From Amycolatopsis solani (GTDB lineage Bacteria > Actinomycetota > Actinomycetes > Mycobacteriales > Pseudonocardiaceae): DNA of 64,000 nt. Made by a program: the position numbers and the translations under genes. The notes below the pieces were generated by a model. That model was not told the origin of the DNA, made no database searches, and was given only the letters and a program-made list of their open reading frames with translations. Location: assembly GCF_033441515.1 (NCBI RefSeq), contig NZ_JAWQJT010000003.1, positions 1,488,001-1,552,000 on the forward strand. The letters are read 5' to 3'. Positions 34,307 to 43,499 of the stretch are shown here, piece after piece (the stretch's first letter is position 1; each line of letters opens with the position of its first letter).

Positions 34307-34958
34307 TCCGCTGGGGGAAGCGGATCTTCCGGCGGCTGACGACGTTCTGGTCCTTTTCGATCAGCCTGCCGTCGGTCAGCCGGAGCCAGTGCCCGTCGCG
34401 GGAGTCGCTGAACGCGAGCATCACCCCCGGCGTGGCGTCGGTGCCCGTCCAGCGGACGGGCATCCGCCACTTCCCCGGCGGCAGCACGGCGTAGAGGTAC
34501 TCGTCGTCTTCGATGACCGGGCCGCGGTGCAGCGTGGACCCGGTCATCGGCAGGCTCAGCACGAGATCGAACGAGACGACGACGTGGTGGATCGCTTCGG
34601 CATTGGCGTTGGCGACGACCATGAACACGGTGCCGTCGTCCTCGCCCGCCTCGGTCCACGCGGTGACCTTCCCGGCCTGTTCCTGCCGCTCACGCAACTC
34701 TCGCCGCTGCCGGTCGGCCTGCGCGAGCCGCCCGTCCCGGATGGCGATCCACAGCGCGACGACGACGGCGCCGAGGGTGCCGATCCCGCCGGCCCACTGC
34801 CCGGTGGCACCCCACCAGTCCGGATCCCGCGGTTGCACGAGCCAGCTCCAGGCGCCGGCCAGCAACGGCCCGAAGAGGAGCAGGACCCCCGCGGCGCCCA
34901 GCACCGCGAACGCGCCGATCCGGATCCGTGCGAGCCGTCTGTCCGCGTCACCACCCAT
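34284..34958 (-). CDS. Membrane protein with two N-terminal helices, unknown function
   Basis: 224 residues. Two hydrophobic helices (about 12-33 and 50-70) are followed by an Arg/Gln-rich coiled-coil-like segment (ADRQRRELRERQEQA) and a beta-rich cytosolic domain of about 130 residues. Function is not recognised. The ATG at 34958 is where the hydrophobic part begins. The 3' end overlaps the converging MprF-like gene by 23 bp. Confidence 0.7.
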   Translation of the reverse strand: MGGDADRRLARIRIGAFAVLGAAGVLLLFGPLLAGAWSWLVQPRDPDWWGATGQWAGGIGTLGAVVVALWIAIRDGRLAQADRQRRELRERQEQAGKVTAWTEAGEDDGTVFMVVANANAEAIHHVVVSFDLVLSLPMTGSTLHRGPVIEDDEYLYAVLPPGKWRMPVRWTGTDATPGVMLAFSDSRDGHWLRLTDGRLIEKDQNVVSRRKIRFPQRISVPESY

Positions 34959-34984
34959 GCGGGCAGCCTGCCGAATCCGGGCGC

Positions 34985-35893
34985 CTAGCGGTAGGTGGTC
35001 GGCGGCGGAGTCGTCGTGCCGCGGTCCGCCGCCGGCACGAACCGGTAGCTCCGCACGATCCCGACCAGGTCGTCGCGCACCGAAGGGCCGCCCCGATCGC
35101 TGTCCGCGTAGGCGACCACGACTCCGGCCGTCCCCGCGTTGCCGCCGAACGCCATCGCCGCCACCAGGGCGTGCTTGGCCGCGCACTCCCCCGTTTCGGT
35201 GGGGACGACTTCCGCGACCACGATCCGCGCCGGCGCTTTCGTCCCGTCGGCCTTGGTGAGCTGCGCGTCGGTGCCGGCGTCGGCGGTCACCGCGGCGAGC
35301 GGGCCGCCGTCCGGGCTGAACGCGCTGACGCCGAGGTCGGTGACGGCCTTGCGCGCCGCCGCGTCGAGGTCGGCCAGCGGTTCCGTGGTCACGCCCGCGC
35401 CGCCGAGGTCACTGTCGCGGCAGAAGTCCTCGCCCAGGAACGCGCTCGTGATCAGGCGCATGCCCGGCGCCGTGCCGGTCTTCTCCCAGCCGTGCAGCGT
35501 GCCGGGTTCGGGCACCCAGTTCGGCGGCACGTCGTAGGCGTACGAACCGTCCCGGCCCGCCACCGACCGCCAGCCGGTGACCACCGGCGGGACCGCCGCC
35601 CGCGGCGACGGAGTCACCACCACTGGCGAACGCGGCGTGGGCGCCGAGGACGACTCGCGCGGCTTGCCGACACCCAGCGCGTTCAGCACCCCGGCGACCA
35701 GCGCGATGAACACCAGCCCGAACCACGGCGCCTTTCGCCACTTCAGCGGCTTCGCGGCCGGACGGATCCGCTTCGGCCGCGCACGCCGGAGGTCCGGCGC
35801 GTCCGCGGGTTCGTAACCGCCGAACCCGCGGAGCGCCGCGTTGTCCTCGTACCCCGGCGTCTCGTCTTCGGGCCGCCGGCGGAACCGGGCCAT
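34985..35893 (-). CDS. Single-pass membrane protein with extracytoplasmic domain, unknown
   Basis: 302 residues: a basic cytosolic N-terminus (RRARPKRIRPAAKPLKWRK), one membrane helix at about 57-75, a Pro/Ser linker and an extracytoplasmic domain of about 180 residues with Cys in FCRDSD and GECAAKH that may pair. The design is common for actinobacterial surface proteins. Its ATG shares one base with the proS stop (TGATG), so it is coupled to prolyl-tRNA synthetase, probably just for transcription. Confidence 0.75.
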   Translation of the reverse strand: MARFRRRPEDETPGYEDNAALRGFGGYEPADAPDLRRARPKRIRPAAKPLKWRKAPWFGLVFIALVAGVLNALGVGKPRESSSAPTPRSPVVVTPSPRAAVPPVVTGWRSVAGRDGSYAYDVPPNWVPEPGTLHGWEKTGTAPGMRLITSAFLGEDFCRDSDLGGAGVTTEPLADLDAAARKAVTDLGVSAFSPDGGPLAAVTADAGTDAQLTKADGTKAPARIVVAEVVPTETGECAAKHALVAAMAFGGNAGTAGVVVAYADSDRGGPSVRDDLVGIVRSYRFVPAADRGTTTPPPTTYR

Positions 35894-37641
35894 CAGGACC
35901 GGACGAGCTTGACCAGGTGCTCGGTGACGGCGTCGACCGCGATCTCTTCACGCTCACCGGAGCGCCGGTCCTTGACCTCGACGACGCCGTTGGCCAGGCC
36001 GCGCCCGACCACCAGGATGGTCGGCACGCCGACCAGCTCGGCGTCGGCGAACTTGACTCCGGGCGTCGCCTTGCGGTCGTCGAGGATGATCTCCAGACCG
36101 GCGTTGTCCAGCTCGGCGGCGATCTTCTCGGCGCCGGCGCGCACCGCGTCGTCCTTGCCCGCGATGACGATGTGCACGTCGAACGGCGAGACCTCGCGCG
36201 GCCAGATCAGGCCGAGGTCGTCGTGGTTCTGCTCGGCGAGCACGCCGACCAGCCGCGAGACGCCGACGCCGTACGAACCCATCGTGATCCGGATCGGCTT
36301 GGAGTCCGGGCCGAGCGCGTCCAGCTCGAAGGCGTCCGCGTACTTGCGGCCGAGCTGGAAGATGTGCCCGATCTCGATGCCGCGCGCGGCGACCAGGGTG
36401 CCCTGGCCGTCCGGCGACGCGTCGCCCTCGCGAACCTCAGCGGCTTCGATCGTGCCGTCGGGGGTGAAGTCGCGCCCGGCCAGCAGGTCGACGACGTGGT
36501 GGTCGACCTTGTCGGCCCCGGTCACCCAGGCGGTCCCGGGGACGATCCGCGGGTCGGCGAGGTAGCGCACGCCGTTGTCCTGCAGCGCCTTCGGGCCGAT
36601 GTAGCCCTTGACCAGGAACGGGTTCTTCGCGAAGTCGGCTTCTTCGAGCAGCGCGACCTCGGCGGGCTCCAGCGACGCTTCGAGGCGCTTCATGTCCACT
36701 TCGCGGTCACCGGGGACCGCGACGCAGACCAGCTCCCACTCCTTCGCGCCCGGCTGACGCGTCTTGAGCATCACGTTCTTCAGCGTGTCCGCCGCGGTGA
36801 ACGTCCGGCCCAGGTCCGCGTTGTTGAGGAAGGTGACCAGCGACTCGATGGTCGGCGTGTTCGGCGTGTGGTGCACCTGCGCGTCGGGACGGCCCTCGAT
36901 CGGCTGCGCGGGCGGCGCGGGCGTGACGACGGCTTCGACGTTCGCCGCGTAACCCGAGTCCGTGCTGCGGACGTAGGTGTCCTCCCCCGTCTCGGCGACC
37001 GCGAGGAACTCCTCGGACGCCGAACCGCCCATCGCGCCCGACGTCGCCTTCACGACGACGTACTCGAGGCCGAGCCGGTCGAACAGCTTCGTGTAGGCGT
37101 CGCGGTGCGCCTGGTAGGAGCGCTCCAGGCCCTCGTCGTCGAGGTCGAAGGAGTAGGAGTCCTTCATGACGAATTCGCGGCCGCGCAGGATGCCGGCGCG
37201 GGGACGCGCTTCGTCGCGGTACTTCGTCTGGATCTGGTACAGCGTGACCGGGTAGTCGCGGTACGAGCTGTACTCGCCCTTCACCGTCAACGTGAAGAGC
37301 TCTTCGTGCGTCGGGCCGAGCAGGTAGTCGGCGCCCTTGCGGTCCTTGAGGCGGAAGAGGCTGTCGCCGTATTCGGTCCAGCGGCCGGTGGCCTCGTAGG
37401 GCTCCTTCGGCAGCAGTGCGGGGAACTGGATCTCCTGCGCGCCGATGGCGTTCATCTCGTCGCGCACGACGTTCTCGACGCGGCGCAGCACGCGCAAGCC
37501 CAGCGGCAGCCAGGAGTACCCGCCCGGGGCGACCCGGCGGACGTAGCCGGCGCGTACCAGGAGCCGGTGGCTCGGTACCTCGGCGTCCGCCGGATCCTCG
37601 CGCAACGTGCGAAGGAACAACGACGAAGTCCTGGTGATCAC
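35893..37641 (-). CDS. proS: Prolyl-tRNA synthetase, bacterial type
   Basis: 582 residues of a class II synthetase. Motif 2 ([27 protein letters not shown], near 137-163), an inserted YbaK-like editing domain (about 225-400, with GMPxL-like [10 protein letters not shown] region), motif 3 ([22 protein letters not shown], near 445) and a C-terminal anticodon-binding domain are all present. It charges tRNA-Pro and can edit Ala-tRNA-Pro. The GTG start has GGGAG upstream. Confidence 0.96.
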   Translation of the reverse strand: MITRTSSLFLRTLREDPADAEVPSHRLLVRAGYVRRVAPGGYSWLPLGLRVLRRVENVVRDEMNAIGAQEIQFPALLPKEPYEATGRWTEYGDSLFRLKDRKGADYLLGPTHEELFTLTVKGEYSSYRDYPVTLYQIQTKYRDEARPRAGILRGREFVMKDSYSFDLDDEGLERSYQAHRDAYTKLFDRLGLEYVVVKATSGAMGGSASEEFLAVAETGEDTYVRSTDSGYAANVEAVVTPAPPAQPIEGRPDAQVHHTPNTPTIESLVTFLNNADLGRTFTAADTLKNVMLKTRQPGAKEWELVCVAVPGDREVDMKRLEASLEPAEVALLEEADFAKNPFLVKGYIGPKALQDNGVRYLADPRIVPGTAWVTGADKVDHHVVDLLAGRDFTPDGTIEAAEVREGDASPDGQGTLVAARGIEIGHIFQLGRKYADAFELDALGPDSKPIRITMGSYGVGVSRLVGVLAEQNHDDLGLIWPREVSPFDVHIVIAGKDDAVRAGAEKIAAELDNAGLEIILDDRKATPGVKFADAELVGVPTILVVGRGLANGVVEVKDRRSGEREEIAVDAVTEHLVKLVRS

Positions 37642-37752
37642 TGCGGGGCTCCCTGCGCCGGGCGGGTGTGAAAGTCCCGCTCAGGGTAGTCACTCGCCCC
37701 GCCGTGACTCCAACGGGTTACTCGGCGGCCCGTTTTTGTCGGGGGTCGTCGC

Positions 37753-37758
37753 TAGCTT
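37753..37758 (+). promoter_or_regulatory. -10 hexamer TAGCTT of a leaderless promoter
   Basis: TAGCTT is followed by exactly six bases and then the ATG at 37765, consistent with transcription starting at the start codon. Confidence 0.55.
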
Positions 37759-37764
37759 CGGGGC

Positions 37765-38118
37765 ATGGCGATCCACATGGGCATGATCACGATCGACTGC
37801 GCGGACCCCCGAGGTCTGGCGGAGTTCTGGACGGCGGCGCTCGAGACGACGGTCACGCAGGACTACGAAGGCGAGTTCCTCATCCTCGCGCCCGCCGGCG
37901 GCGGCCTCCCGCTGGCGCTGCAGCGGGTACCGGAGCCGAGAGCGGGCAAGAACCGGGTCCACGTCGACTTCCGCGGCGACGACCGCGAGGCCGAGGTGAA
38001 ACGCCTGGTCGGGCTGGGTGCGAAGGAGCTCGCGGTGCACCGGGTACCGGGCCTGACCTGGACGGTGCTGGCCGATCCGGAGGGCAACGAGTTCTGCGTT
38101 TCAGGAGGCGAGCACTGA
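37765..38118 (+). CDS. VOC family (glyoxalase-like) protein
   Basis: 117 residues with one pair of beta-alpha-beta-beta-beta modules: an N-terminal TIDCADPRGLAEFWTAAL segment and a C-terminal VLADPEGNEFCVSG segment, the pattern of glyoxalase/bleomycin-resistance-like enzymes. The metal His is absent or shifted in the first module, as is common in this subgroup. The substrate is unknown. Confidence 0.82.
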   Translation: MAIHMGMITIDCADPRGLAEFWTAALETTVTQDYEGEFLILAPAGGGLPLALQRVPEPRAGKNRVHVDFRGDDREAEVKRLVGLGAKELAVHRVPGLTWTVLADPEGNEFCVSGGEH

Positions 38119-38144
38119 GCTCGGGCGCCGGGTAGAAAGGCGGC

Positions 38145-39047
38145 ATGAGCGCTCGCGTACTGCTGCCCTGGACCGACATCGAGGTGCCGGAGGGGGTCGA
38201 GGTCGCGTATTACGACGGCCGCGAAGCCGTTCCGGGCGGCCTCGACGACGTCGAGTTCTACGTGCTCCCCTACGACCGCGGCCCGGAGCCGCCGAAGCTG
38301 ATCAAGGAACTGCCCGCGTTGCGGGTGGTGCAGGCGCTCTCGGCCGGGGTCGAGGCACTGCTCCCGCTGCTGCCGGACGGCGTCCGCCTGGCGAACGGGC
38401 GGGGGCTGCACGACCTGAGCGTCGCCGAGCACACCCTCGCCCTGATCCACGCGGCGCAGCGGGACCTGCCCCGATGGTTCGCCCAGCAGACGCGGGGCGA
38501 GTGGGTGCGCGAGCACACACGCTCACTGGCCGACAGCCGCGTGCTCCTGGTCGGCCACGGCTCGATCGGGCAGGCGATCGAGCGCCAGCTCGTCGCGGCG
38601 GAGGCGGTCGTGACGAGGGTGGCGAGCCGCCCGCGTCCGGAGCAGGACGTCCACGGCGTCGCCGAGCTGCCGGAGCTGCTGCCCGGCGCCGACATCGTGG
38701 TGCTGATCCTGCCGGACACCCCGGCAACCCGGGGGCTCATCGGCCGCGCGGAGCTGGCGGCACTCCCGGACGATGCCCTGGTGGTGAACGTCGGCCGCGG
38801 CACGGCGATCGACACCGAGGCACTGGTGGCGGAGACCCGCGCCGGACGGCTGCGCGCGGGCCTCGACGTCACGGATCCGGAACCCCTGCCCGCCGGCCAT
38901 CCACTGTGGACGGCGCCGGGCGTGGTCATCACCCCGCACATCGCGGGCGGGTCGGCGTCGTTCTACCCGCGCGCGAAGAAGCTGGCGGCCGAGCAGCTGA
39001 GGCGGTACGTGCGGGGCGAGGAGCTGCTCAACCTCGTGGAGCACTGA
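38145..39047 (+). CDS. D-isomer 2-hydroxyacid dehydrogenase
   Basis: 300 residues. The NAD-binding motif is VGHGSIGQAIERQL (about 133-146); the catalytic Arg lies in VNVGRGTAIDTEAL, the Glu in DVTDPEPLPAGHPLW and the His in TPHIAGG near residue 265. It interconverts a 2-keto acid and a D-2-hydroxy acid with NAD(P)H. The first 100 residues are short and divergent, so the substrate is open. The 3' end overlaps the converging GNAT gene by 20 bp. Confidence 0.85.
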   Translation: MSARVLLPWTDIEVPEGVEVAYYDGREAVPGGLDDVEFYVLPYDRGPEPPKLIKELPALRVVQALSAGVEALLPLLPDGVRLANGRGLHDLSVAEHTLALIHAAQRDLPRWFAQQTRGEWVREHTRSLADSRVLLVGHGSIGQAIERQLVAAEAVVTRVASRPRPEQDVHGVAELPELLPGADIVVLILPDTPATRGLIGRAELAALPDDALVVNVGRGTAIDTEALVAETRAGRLRAGLDVTDPEPLPAGHPLWTAPGVVITPHIAGGSASFYPRAKKLAAEQLRRYVRGEELLNLVEH

Positions 39048-39993
39048 GCACGTACACGTGCCATTCGTCGTCGACGCGGTACCCGCACCGCTCGTAGACA
39101 CCGAGCGCCCGGTGCGCGTTGTCGACGTCGACGTTCAGGGCCGACCGGTCGAACCCCGCGGCCTTCGCGGCCCGGAGCGTGTGGCCCAGCAGGCCCGAGG
39201 CGACCCCGCGCCCGCGCAGCACCTCGCGCGTCCCGACCCAGGTGGCGTGCAGCTCGCGAATGCCCGTCGCCGCGGCTTCGGACGCGTAGAAGTGGCTCAG
39301 CACGAACGCTAGGACCTTTTCCCCGTCGAGGACGAGGAACGACAGGTCCGGCCGGAAGTCCTTCGAGCCGGTGACCAGGTGCCGCCACGCCTCCGGCTCG
39401 TAGAGCGTGCTGCCCCAGTGGTCGGCGAAGGTATCGTTGCGGGCATCGAGGACGGCGCGGTCCTGCTCGAACCCGAACGGCACCGCCTCGAAGCCGTCCG
39501 GCAGCGCCGGCTGCGGCGGCAGCTCCGCCAGGCCGACGCGCATGGTCACCATCGTCCGGAGATGCCGGTAGCCCGCCCCGGCCAGCACTCCGGCGATCCA
39601 GCGCTCGTTCTCGTGGAGGCCGTAGTGCAGTTCCAGCGGCGCGCCCGGGAAGGCACGCTCGTGGACCTCGCGGCTCGTCCGCGAGAACCACCCGGCCAGG
39701 TGAGCGCCGAGGACGTCGTCGCGGTGGTCCGGGTGCACGATCGACTGCAGCCGGATCATGTGCACGGGCTCGGCGGCGTCCCGGCGGCGGATCAGGCCGT
39801 ACCCGACCAGCCGGTCGCCCGCCCAGGCGCCGATCGTGGCGCGGGCCAGGTCGATGCTGGGACCTGCCAGCTCTTCGCGGAGGTCTTCCTCGCTGAAGTG
39901 CTCACCCGTCCGGTCGGTTTCCTCGGCCGCCGCGTACAGGCGGGTCAGGGCCGGTACGTCGGCGAACGTCAACGGGCGCCAGGTCAGGTCCAT
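39028..39993 (-). CDS. Tandem GNAT acetyltransferase (mycothiol-synthase-like layout)
   Basis: 321 residues with two GNAT modules. The first (about 1-150) is degenerate, and the second (about 155-318) has the acetyl-CoA loop TREVLRGRGVASGLLGHTL and the ALNVDVDNAHRALGVYERCGY segment. The layout resembles mycothiol synthase MshD, but identity is not proven. TAGCCT at 40000-40005 on the minus strand lies six bases before the ATG, so the transcript looks leaderless. Confidence 0.8.
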   Translation of the reverse strand: MDLTWRPLTFADVPALTRLYAAAEETDRTGEHFSEEDLREELAGPSIDLARATIGAWAGDRLVGYGLIRRRDAAEPVHMIRLQSIVHPDHRDDVLGAHLAGWFSRTSREVHERAFPGAPLELHYGLHENERWIAGVLAGAGYRHLRTMVTMRVGLAELPPQPALPDGFEAVPFGFEQDRAVLDARNDTFADHWGSTLYEPEAWRHLVTGSKDFRPDLSFLVLDGEKVLAFVLSHFYASEAAATGIRELHATWVGTREVLRGRGVASGLLGHTLRAAKAAGFDRSALNVDVDNAHRALGVYERCGYRVDDEWHVYVLSAPRG

Positions 39994-39999
39994 GCCGGG

Positions 40000-40005
40000 A
40001 GGCTA
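40000..40005 (-). promoter_or_regulatory. -10 hexamer TAGCCT of a leaderless promoter
   Basis: On the minus strand TAGCCT is followed by six bases and the ATG at 39993; no ribosome site is present. Confidence 0.5.
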
Positions 40006-40036
40006 GGCCGGGCGGCGGCGCCCGCGCACCCCGATT

Positions 40037-40042
40037 TACGCT
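40037..40042 (+). promoter_or_regulatory. -10 hexamer TACGCT of a leaderless promoter
   Basis: TACGCT is followed by six bases and the GTG start of the YaaA-like gene at 40049, with no ribosome site. Confidence 0.55.
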
Positions 40043-40048
40043 CGGCAC

Positions 40049-40795
40049 GTGCTGGTGCTCCTCCCCCCTTCAGAGACCAAAGCCGACGGCGGCCGCGGCG
40101 GCCCGCTCGAGCTGAGCGCGCTGTCGTTCCCCGAGCTGAACCCGGCGCGCGCGAAGCTCGCGGACGCGCTGGTCGAGCTGGCCGCCGACGTCCCGGCCAG
40201 CATCGCGGCCCTGGGCCTCACCGAGCGCCAGGCCGGGGAGGTCGCGCGCAACGCCGAGCTCTGGACGTCCCCGACGATGCCGGCCCTGCGCCGCTACACG
40301 GGTGTCCTCTACGACGCCCTCGACGTGAAGAGCTTCACGAAAGCCGGCCTCGAGAAAGCCCACCGCCGCCTGGCGGTGACGTCCTCGCTGTTCGGCGTCG
40401 TCTCGGCCACCGACCCGATCCCCGCGTACCGCCTGTCGGGCGGCAACTCCCTGCCCGCCCTCGGCACCGTCCGCGGCCTGTGGAAGCCCGTCCTCGAGCC
40501 GGTGCTGCAGGCGGTCGAGGGCTTGGTCGTGGATCTCCGTTCAGGCACGTACTCGGCCTTCGCGAAGCTCCGCCCGGACGCGGTGACGGTCCGCGTGGTC
40601 ACCGAAAACGCCCGCGGCGAACGCGTGACGGTCAGCCACTTCAACAAGGCGTACAAAGGCCGCCTCGCCCACGTGCTGGCCGCGACCCGCGCCGAACCGT
40701 CCACTGTGGACCAGCTGGTGAAGGTGATCACGAAGGCGGGCCTGGTGGTCGAGCGCACGGGCGACCACGCGCTGGAGCTGGTCACCGAAGGCTGA
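40049..40795 (+). CDS. yaaA: YaaA family peroxide-stress protein
   Basis: 248 residues matching the YaaA/DUF328 family: the N-terminal LVLLPPSETK motif (2-11), YTGVLYDALD near 88 and FNKAYKGRLAHVLA near 200. In E. coli YaaA limits intracellular iron during peroxide stress and binds DNA. No peroxide regulator lies nearby. The GTG start appears leaderless. Confidence 0.85.
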   Translation: MLVLLPPSETKADGGRGGPLELSALSFPELNPARAKLADALVELAADVPASIAALGLTERQAGEVARNAELWTSPTMPALRRYTGVLYDALDVKSFTKAGLEKAHRRLAVTSSLFGVVSATDPIPAYRLSGGNSLPALGTVRGLWKPVLEPVLQAVEGLVVDLRSGTYSAFAKLRPDAVTVRVVTENARGERVTVSHFNKAYKGRLAHVLAATRAEPSTVDQLVKVITKAGLVVERTGDHALELVTEG

Positions 40796-40849
40796 CGGGC
40801 CACCCCAGCCGCCGGTAGTGGCGCGTCACCAGCGCGGCGAGGTGGCGGT

Positions 40850-41920
40850 TCAGAAGCGGTCCGGGGCGAACGGACTCAGGTCGAAGCCCGGGTCCTCCCC
40901 CACCGCCAGCGCCGCGACGAGCTTGCCCGCGAACGGCGCGTTCGTCAGGCCGCCCGCGCCGAAGCCCGTCGACACGGCCAGTCCGGGACGCAGCAGGCCG
41001 AGGATCGGCAGGCCGTCCGGCGTGCCCGGCCGGAAGCCGACCCGGGTCTCGGCCAGTGTCGCGTCCGCGAGGCCGGGCGCGACCGCCAGCGCGTTGTCCA
41101 GCACCTCGCGCTGCCCGGCGGCCGTGACGCGGTAGTCGAAGCCCGACTCCGCCTCGCGCGTCGCGCCTGCGACGACCCGGCCACCGCCGAACGCGAGGAG
41201 GTAGTGGCTGGTGCGCGGCAGCACCACCGGCCACGCCGCCGTGTCCGTGCCCGGCAGGTCGAAGTGGCTGATCTGACCGCGGTGCGGCGTCACCGGCAGG
41301 TCGATGCCCAGCGGTGCCAGCAGTTCCCGGCTCCACGCGCCGGCCGCGACCACGACGCTGTCCGCTTCCAGCGGTCCCGCTTCACCCGCGACCGTGCCGT
41401 CGGCGCGGAACGCGACCTCGCCCTCGACGAACTTCGCGCCCCGGCGCTCGGCGTCGTGCAGGAGCGCGCGGCGCAGCTCGTGCCCGTCGACACGGCCGGC
41501 GCCGGTCAGGTGCACCGCACCGAGTCCCGGCGCCAGTGCCGGGAAGAGCTCGCGGGCCTGCGCCGGGTCGAGCCGGCGGACCTCGCCGATCTCCGGCGCG
41601 TCCGCCGACCGCTTGCTCAGCCGTTCCTGCGCCGCCGCCAGCTCGGCCTCGTCGGCCGACACGATCATCCCGCCGACGACCTCGAACGACGAGCCCTCGA
41701 GCTCCGCCGAGAATTCGCGGTAGTACCGGCCGGCGGCCGAGGCGAGCGGGTACACCGCGTCTTCCCGCTGCGACGTCCACGGGCTGACGATCCCGGCGCC
41801 GGCCTCGGTCGCCGTCCCCGGCCACGCCGCGTCCGCCACGACCACTTCCACGCCGCGGCGCGCCAGGTGCCAAGCCGTCGCCGCACCGCCGATTCCGCTG
41901 CCGATCACGAGCACTCGCAT
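40850..41920 (-). CDS. FAD-dependent amino-acid/glycine oxidase family (DAO) protein
   Basis: 356 residues with an N-terminal FAD motif (LVIGSGIGGAATAWHLARRGVEVVVAD, 4-30), a TEAGAGIVSPW loop and a C-terminal segment RVGFRPGTPDGLPILG with FGAGGLTNAPFAGKLVA, typical of D-amino acid and glycine/sarcosine oxidase relatives. The substrate amine is unknown. GGGAAG precedes the ATG at 41920. Confidence 0.85.
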   Translation of the reverse strand: MRVLVIGSGIGGAATAWHLARRGVEVVVADAAWPGTATEAGAGIVSPWTSQREDAVYPLASAAGRYYREFSAELEGSSFEVVGGMIVSADEAELAAAQERLSKRSADAPEIGEVRRLDPAQARELFPALAPGLGAVHLTGAGRVDGHELRRALLHDAERRGAKFVEGEVAFRADGTVAGEAGPLEADSVVVAAGAWSRELLAPLGIDLPVTPHRGQISHFDLPGTDTAAWPVVLPRTSHYLLAFGGGRVVAGATREAESGFDYRVTAAGQREVLDNALAVAPGLADATLAETRVGFRPGTPDGLPILGLLRPGLAVSTGFGAGGLTNAPFAGKLVAALAVGEDPGFDLSPFAPDRF

Positions 41921-41991
41921 GCTTCCCACCCTGCCCGAACGTGCCGCGCCCGGGCCAGCGGGATTGCCCCGCGCCACATCCCGGTCAGTCG

Positions 41992-41997
41992 TATGCT
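41992..41997 (+). promoter_or_regulatory. -10 hexamer TATGCT of a leaderless promoter
   Basis: TATGCT ends seven bases before the ATG at 42005 and there is no ribosome site. Confidence 0.55.
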
Positions 41998-42004
41998 GCG
42001 CGCC

Positions 42005-42559
42005 ATGCCGAGCCGTGCCGAGCGGTATGTCGCCCATCTCGACACCCTGACCGGGACCAGCGAACCCCGCCTGCAGCCGATCCCGTCGACCCACGACGGG
42101 CTCGACGACGTCATCGCGTTCGTCTACGTGGACGAGCCGGAACCGCGCTACCTCACCGGCGCGACCTACGGGCTTTCGCTGGCCGAGCACCCGGAGTGGC
42201 ACGGCATGAGACCGGAGCTGTGGATCAGCGTCCGCTCCGACGACCCGACGTGGGCCCTGGCCATCGGCTACCTGGCCGAGCAGCTGCGCGGCACCTGCCC
42301 GTTCGTCTACGGCGACACGATCGACTTCGGGCAGCCGATCGCCGAGGAGTCCGCCATGACGGCGTTCGCGGTCTCGGCACCCGCGGGGCTCGACGCGCAC
42401 CAGTACACGCTGATCGACGTCGGCGGCGCGCCGATCAGCATCGCCGGCTGCTACCCGGTGCACGACACCGAGCGCAAGTTCATCCGCGAGCACGGCATCG
42501 ACGCGTTCTGGCAGCTGGACTGGGACCTCTACGACGTGCGCCGCGCACCGGTGGTCTAG
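42005..42559 (+). CDS. Suppressor-of-fused (SUFU) domain protein
   Basis: 184 residues of the bacterial SUFU-like domain: an N-terminal helix with RYVAHLDTLTG, then the VYVDEPEPRYLTGATYGLSLAEHPEW segment (about 36-61) and the ELWISVRSDD strand. Bacterial SUFU domains are often immunity proteins against polymorphic toxins. No toxin gene with secretion or repeat modules is adjacent, so this one is an orphan immunity or housekeeping copy. An upstream ATG at 41993 overlaps the -10 and is unlikely. Confidence 0.82.
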   Translation: MPSRAERYVAHLDTLTGTSEPRLQPIPSTHDGLDDVIAFVYVDEPEPRYLTGATYGLSLAEHPEWHGMRPELWISVRSDDPTWALAIGYLAEQLRGTCPFVYGDTIDFGQPIAEESAMTAFAVSAPAGLDAHQYTLIDVGGAPISIAGCYPVHDTERKFIREHGIDAFWQLDWDLYDVRRAPVV

Positions 42560-42565
42560 ACCTGA

Positions 42566-43417
42566 TCAGGCGCGGTACGCGGCCCTCGCGATGTGGGCGA
42601 ACGAGCGGACCAGCGGGTTCGTGTCGCCCTTCTGCCACACCACGACCACCGGGCTCGGCGGCATCGCGGGCAAGGGCACCACGACCAGGTCGCCGGGTGG
42701 CTGGTGACCGAGCGGGGTCAAGCCGACGGTGCCGTTCCAGAGAACCGCCTGCAGGCATTCCTGGACCGCGCGCACCACCGGGCCCTCCCGGGGTTCGCCA
42801 CCGTGCCAGTACGACTGCCACCGCGGGTCGGTGCCGTCGGGGAACCGGAACCAGCGGCGGCCGGCCAGGTCCGCGAGGTCGAGCTGCTCGCGGGTGGCCA
42901 GGGGGTCGTCGGCGCGCAGCACCGCACCCACCGGGTCGGTGCGCAGTTCGTGCACCGCCAGGCCGGTCTCGTCGAACGGCCCGCGGGTCAGCGCCACGTC
43001 GACCAGGCCCGTGCGCAGCCCGCAGGTCGGGTCGGTCAGGTCGGTGTCGCGGACGCGGACCTCGACGCCGGGGTGCCGCTGCCGGTACGCGTCGGCGAGC
43101 CGGAGCGCGTTCGGGTCGGTGCTGTCGCCGAGGATGCCGACGGTGAGGACCGCTTCGCCCGCCGCCGCGGCCACGCGCACGCGGGCCCGGTCGGCCTGGT
43201 CGAGCAAGGATCGAGCTTCCGCCAGCAGCGCCGCTCCGGCGGGGGTGAGCGTGACTCCCGTGGCGGAGCGCAGCAACAGCACGGCACCGACGTCGCTCTC
43301 CAGCTGCTTGATCGCCCGGCTCAGCGGCGGCTGGCTCATGTGCAGCCGCGCGGCGGCGCGGCCGAAGTGGAGTTCTTCGGCGACGGCCACGAAGTACCGC
43401 AGCGTGCGCAGCTCCAT
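42566..43417 (-). CDS. LysR-family transcriptional regulator
   Basis: 283 residues: an N-terminal winged helix-turn-helix (MELRTLRYFVAVAEELHFGRAAARLHMSQPPLSRAIKQLE) and a LysR substrate-binding domain from about 90 on. It is divergent from an MBL-fold hydrolase gene with an 82-bp gap that contains an inverted CCGGT-N14-ACCGG repeat (43437-43460), so it probably controls that gene and itself. TATCGT lies eight bases before the ATG on its strand. Confidence 0.88.
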   Translation of the reverse strand: MELRTLRYFVAVAEELHFGRAAARLHMSQPPLSRAIKQLESDVGAVLLLRSATGVTLTPAGAALLAEARSLLDQADRARVRVAAAAGEAVLTVGILGDSTDPNALRLADAYRQRHPGVEVRVRDTDLTDPTCGLRTGLVDVALTRGPFDETGLAVHELRTDPVGAVLRADDPLATREQLDLADLAGRRWFRFPDGTDPRWQSYWHGGEPREGPVVRAVQECLQAVLWNGTVGLTPLGHQPPGDLVVVPLPAMPPSPVVVVWQKGDTNPLVRSFAHIARAAYRA

Positions 43418-43499
43418 GACCGGCGACGATAGCCACCCGGTATCGGCACCACCGAACCGGTCTTGGACGCCCGTGCCCGGACGGCGGTGGAATCGGGGC

